In this document: piece by piece, positions 30,864 to 31,286 of the stretch
Layout: each line of letters begins with the position of its first letter
How positions within the stretch are numbered: position 1 is the stretch's first letter
Assembly: GCA_000431835.1 (NCBI GenBank)
Contig: HF987925.1
Location: 85,827-117,112, forward strand
DNA from: Succinatimonas sp. CAG:777
GTDB taxonomy: Bacteria > Pseudomonadota > Gammaproteobacteria > Enterobacterales > Succinivibrionaceae
Length of the DNA: 31,286 nt
Direction: 5' to 3'
Notes under the pieces: model-generated
The model's input: the letters and a program-made list of their open reading frames with translations, nothing else
The model's database searches: none
Told to the model about the DNA's origin: nothing
Program-made: the position numbers and the translations under genes

Positions 30864-31286
30864 TGGCCCCAGAAATTGATCACTTAAGTTTCTAGGTCAT
30901 ACTAACAGAATTTAAGGCTTGTTTCCTAAAATTAATTGGAGACAGGCCTTTTAACTTTTTACATACTCTGTCAGAGTTATACCAGTTTATATAATCTTTA
31001 ATGGCTTTTTCTAAGTCATTTAAATCTTTAAATGTCTTTTCCTTACCATAAAACATTTCAACCTTCATCCTGCCAAAGAATATCTCAATCATGATGTTGT
31101 CATGAGTAGTAGCTTTCCTTGACATGCTTTGGATTAGGTTATGCTTTTTAAGCCAGTTGCAATAATGCATATGTTGATACTGCCAGCCTTGATCTGAATG
31201 AACCAAAGCTCCAGAGACTTTATTCTCTTCAAGTACATTTTCAAATCTGTTATGAAGTGACCTTTGTCAAGTACCTTTTTAGTGAT
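30864..31286 (-). mobile_element. End of an IS3-family insertion sequence (right part, runs off window)
   Basis: The transposase end, a short 3' tail and a TG...CA-type terminus. On the element's sense strand the sequence ends TTTCTGGGGCCA, so the outer end is probably TGGCCCC at 30864, 28 bp beyond the transposase stop. Only about 420 bp of an expected 1.2-1.5 kb are inside the window. It lies 40 bp after the phosphotransferase gene. The target-site duplication and left end are out of view. Confidence 0.7.
30892..31266 (-). pseudogene. IS3-family transposase (integrase core, C-terminal part), frame disrupted
   Basis: About 124 codons of the rve integrase core: LVHSDQGWQYQH contains the second catalytic Asp, DNIMIEIFFGRMKVE the catalytic Glu, and DYINWYNSDRVCKKLKGLSPINFR the usual C-terminal tail with the YN-x-R motif. 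Upstream the same frame meets a TGA at 31267-31269, whereas another frame reads on to the window edge (ITKKVLDKG...) with transposase-like sequence. A frameshift near 31250-31266 therefore probably disrupts the gene, although only 20 bp of the other frame are visible. Confidence 0.7.

Overview
The window looks like the chromosome of a low-GC, anaerobic gammaproteobacterium, most likely a Succinivibrionaceae relative (an inference from content, not a database match). Supporting this are an accD-folC-dedD order as in Enterobacteria, TusE, YciB, a MalS-type periplasmic amylase and an S1/cmk pair, together with anaerobe features: a PerR-rubrerythrin operon and a small protein resembling the glycyl-radical end of anaerobic NrdD.

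Layout. 1-1787 (-): rpsA (cut by the window edge) and cmk. 2146-2745 (+): ribA. 2908-3504 (-): a secreted or anchored Cys-rich Sel1-like protein. 3893-6738: three identical tRNA-Ser(UGA) genes (-) surrounding tusE (+) and a periplasmic alpha-amylase (-). 7016-14491 (-): a tight nine-gene operon accD-folC-dedD-nif3/ybgI-folE-gtrB-like-gtrA-like-truA-pgsA with a promoter-like site upstream and an intrinsic terminator at its end. 14772-15488 (-): a lipoprotein gene broken by an in-frame TAA. 15674-16489 (-): an outer-membrane beta-barrel candidate. 16854-17021 (-): a 55-residue stand-alone NrdD-C-terminus-like protein. 17213-20989 (+): a three-gene operon of periplasmic retropepsin-like protease, inactive transglutaminase with seven membrane helices, and ATP-grasp glutamate-ligase-like protein. 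21086-23375 (+): a Cys-rich secreted protein, yciB and galU. 23536-27347 (+): two paralogous MFS transporters either side of an XRE/S24 repressor, with a degenerate ~35-bp repeat array before the repressor. 27618-28581 (+): perR and rubrerythrin. 28857-30824 (+): an LtaS/OpgB-like membrane phosphotransferase. 30864-31286 (-): the end of an IS3-family element with a disrupted transposase.

How parts may work together. The most interesting connection is regulatory. A 15-bp 7-1-7 palindrome (ATTCTTA-A-TAAGAAT) just upstream of perR recurs, as the core of a perfect 29-bp palindrome, in the gap between the mini-NrdD gene and the retropepsin operon. I infer that a peroxide/iron-sensing PerR controls its own rubrerythrin operon and a possible spare glycyl-radical module for the oxygen-sensitive anaerobic ribonucleotide reductase, comparable in logic to YfiD/GrcA for pyruvate formate-lyase. 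Other points worth a look are a tusE leader that would run antisense across a whole tRNA-Ser gene, a candidate small RNA before it, two genes that look leaderless, and the repeat array beside the S24 repressor. All functions are read from sequence motifs and remembered family features; no search was run.
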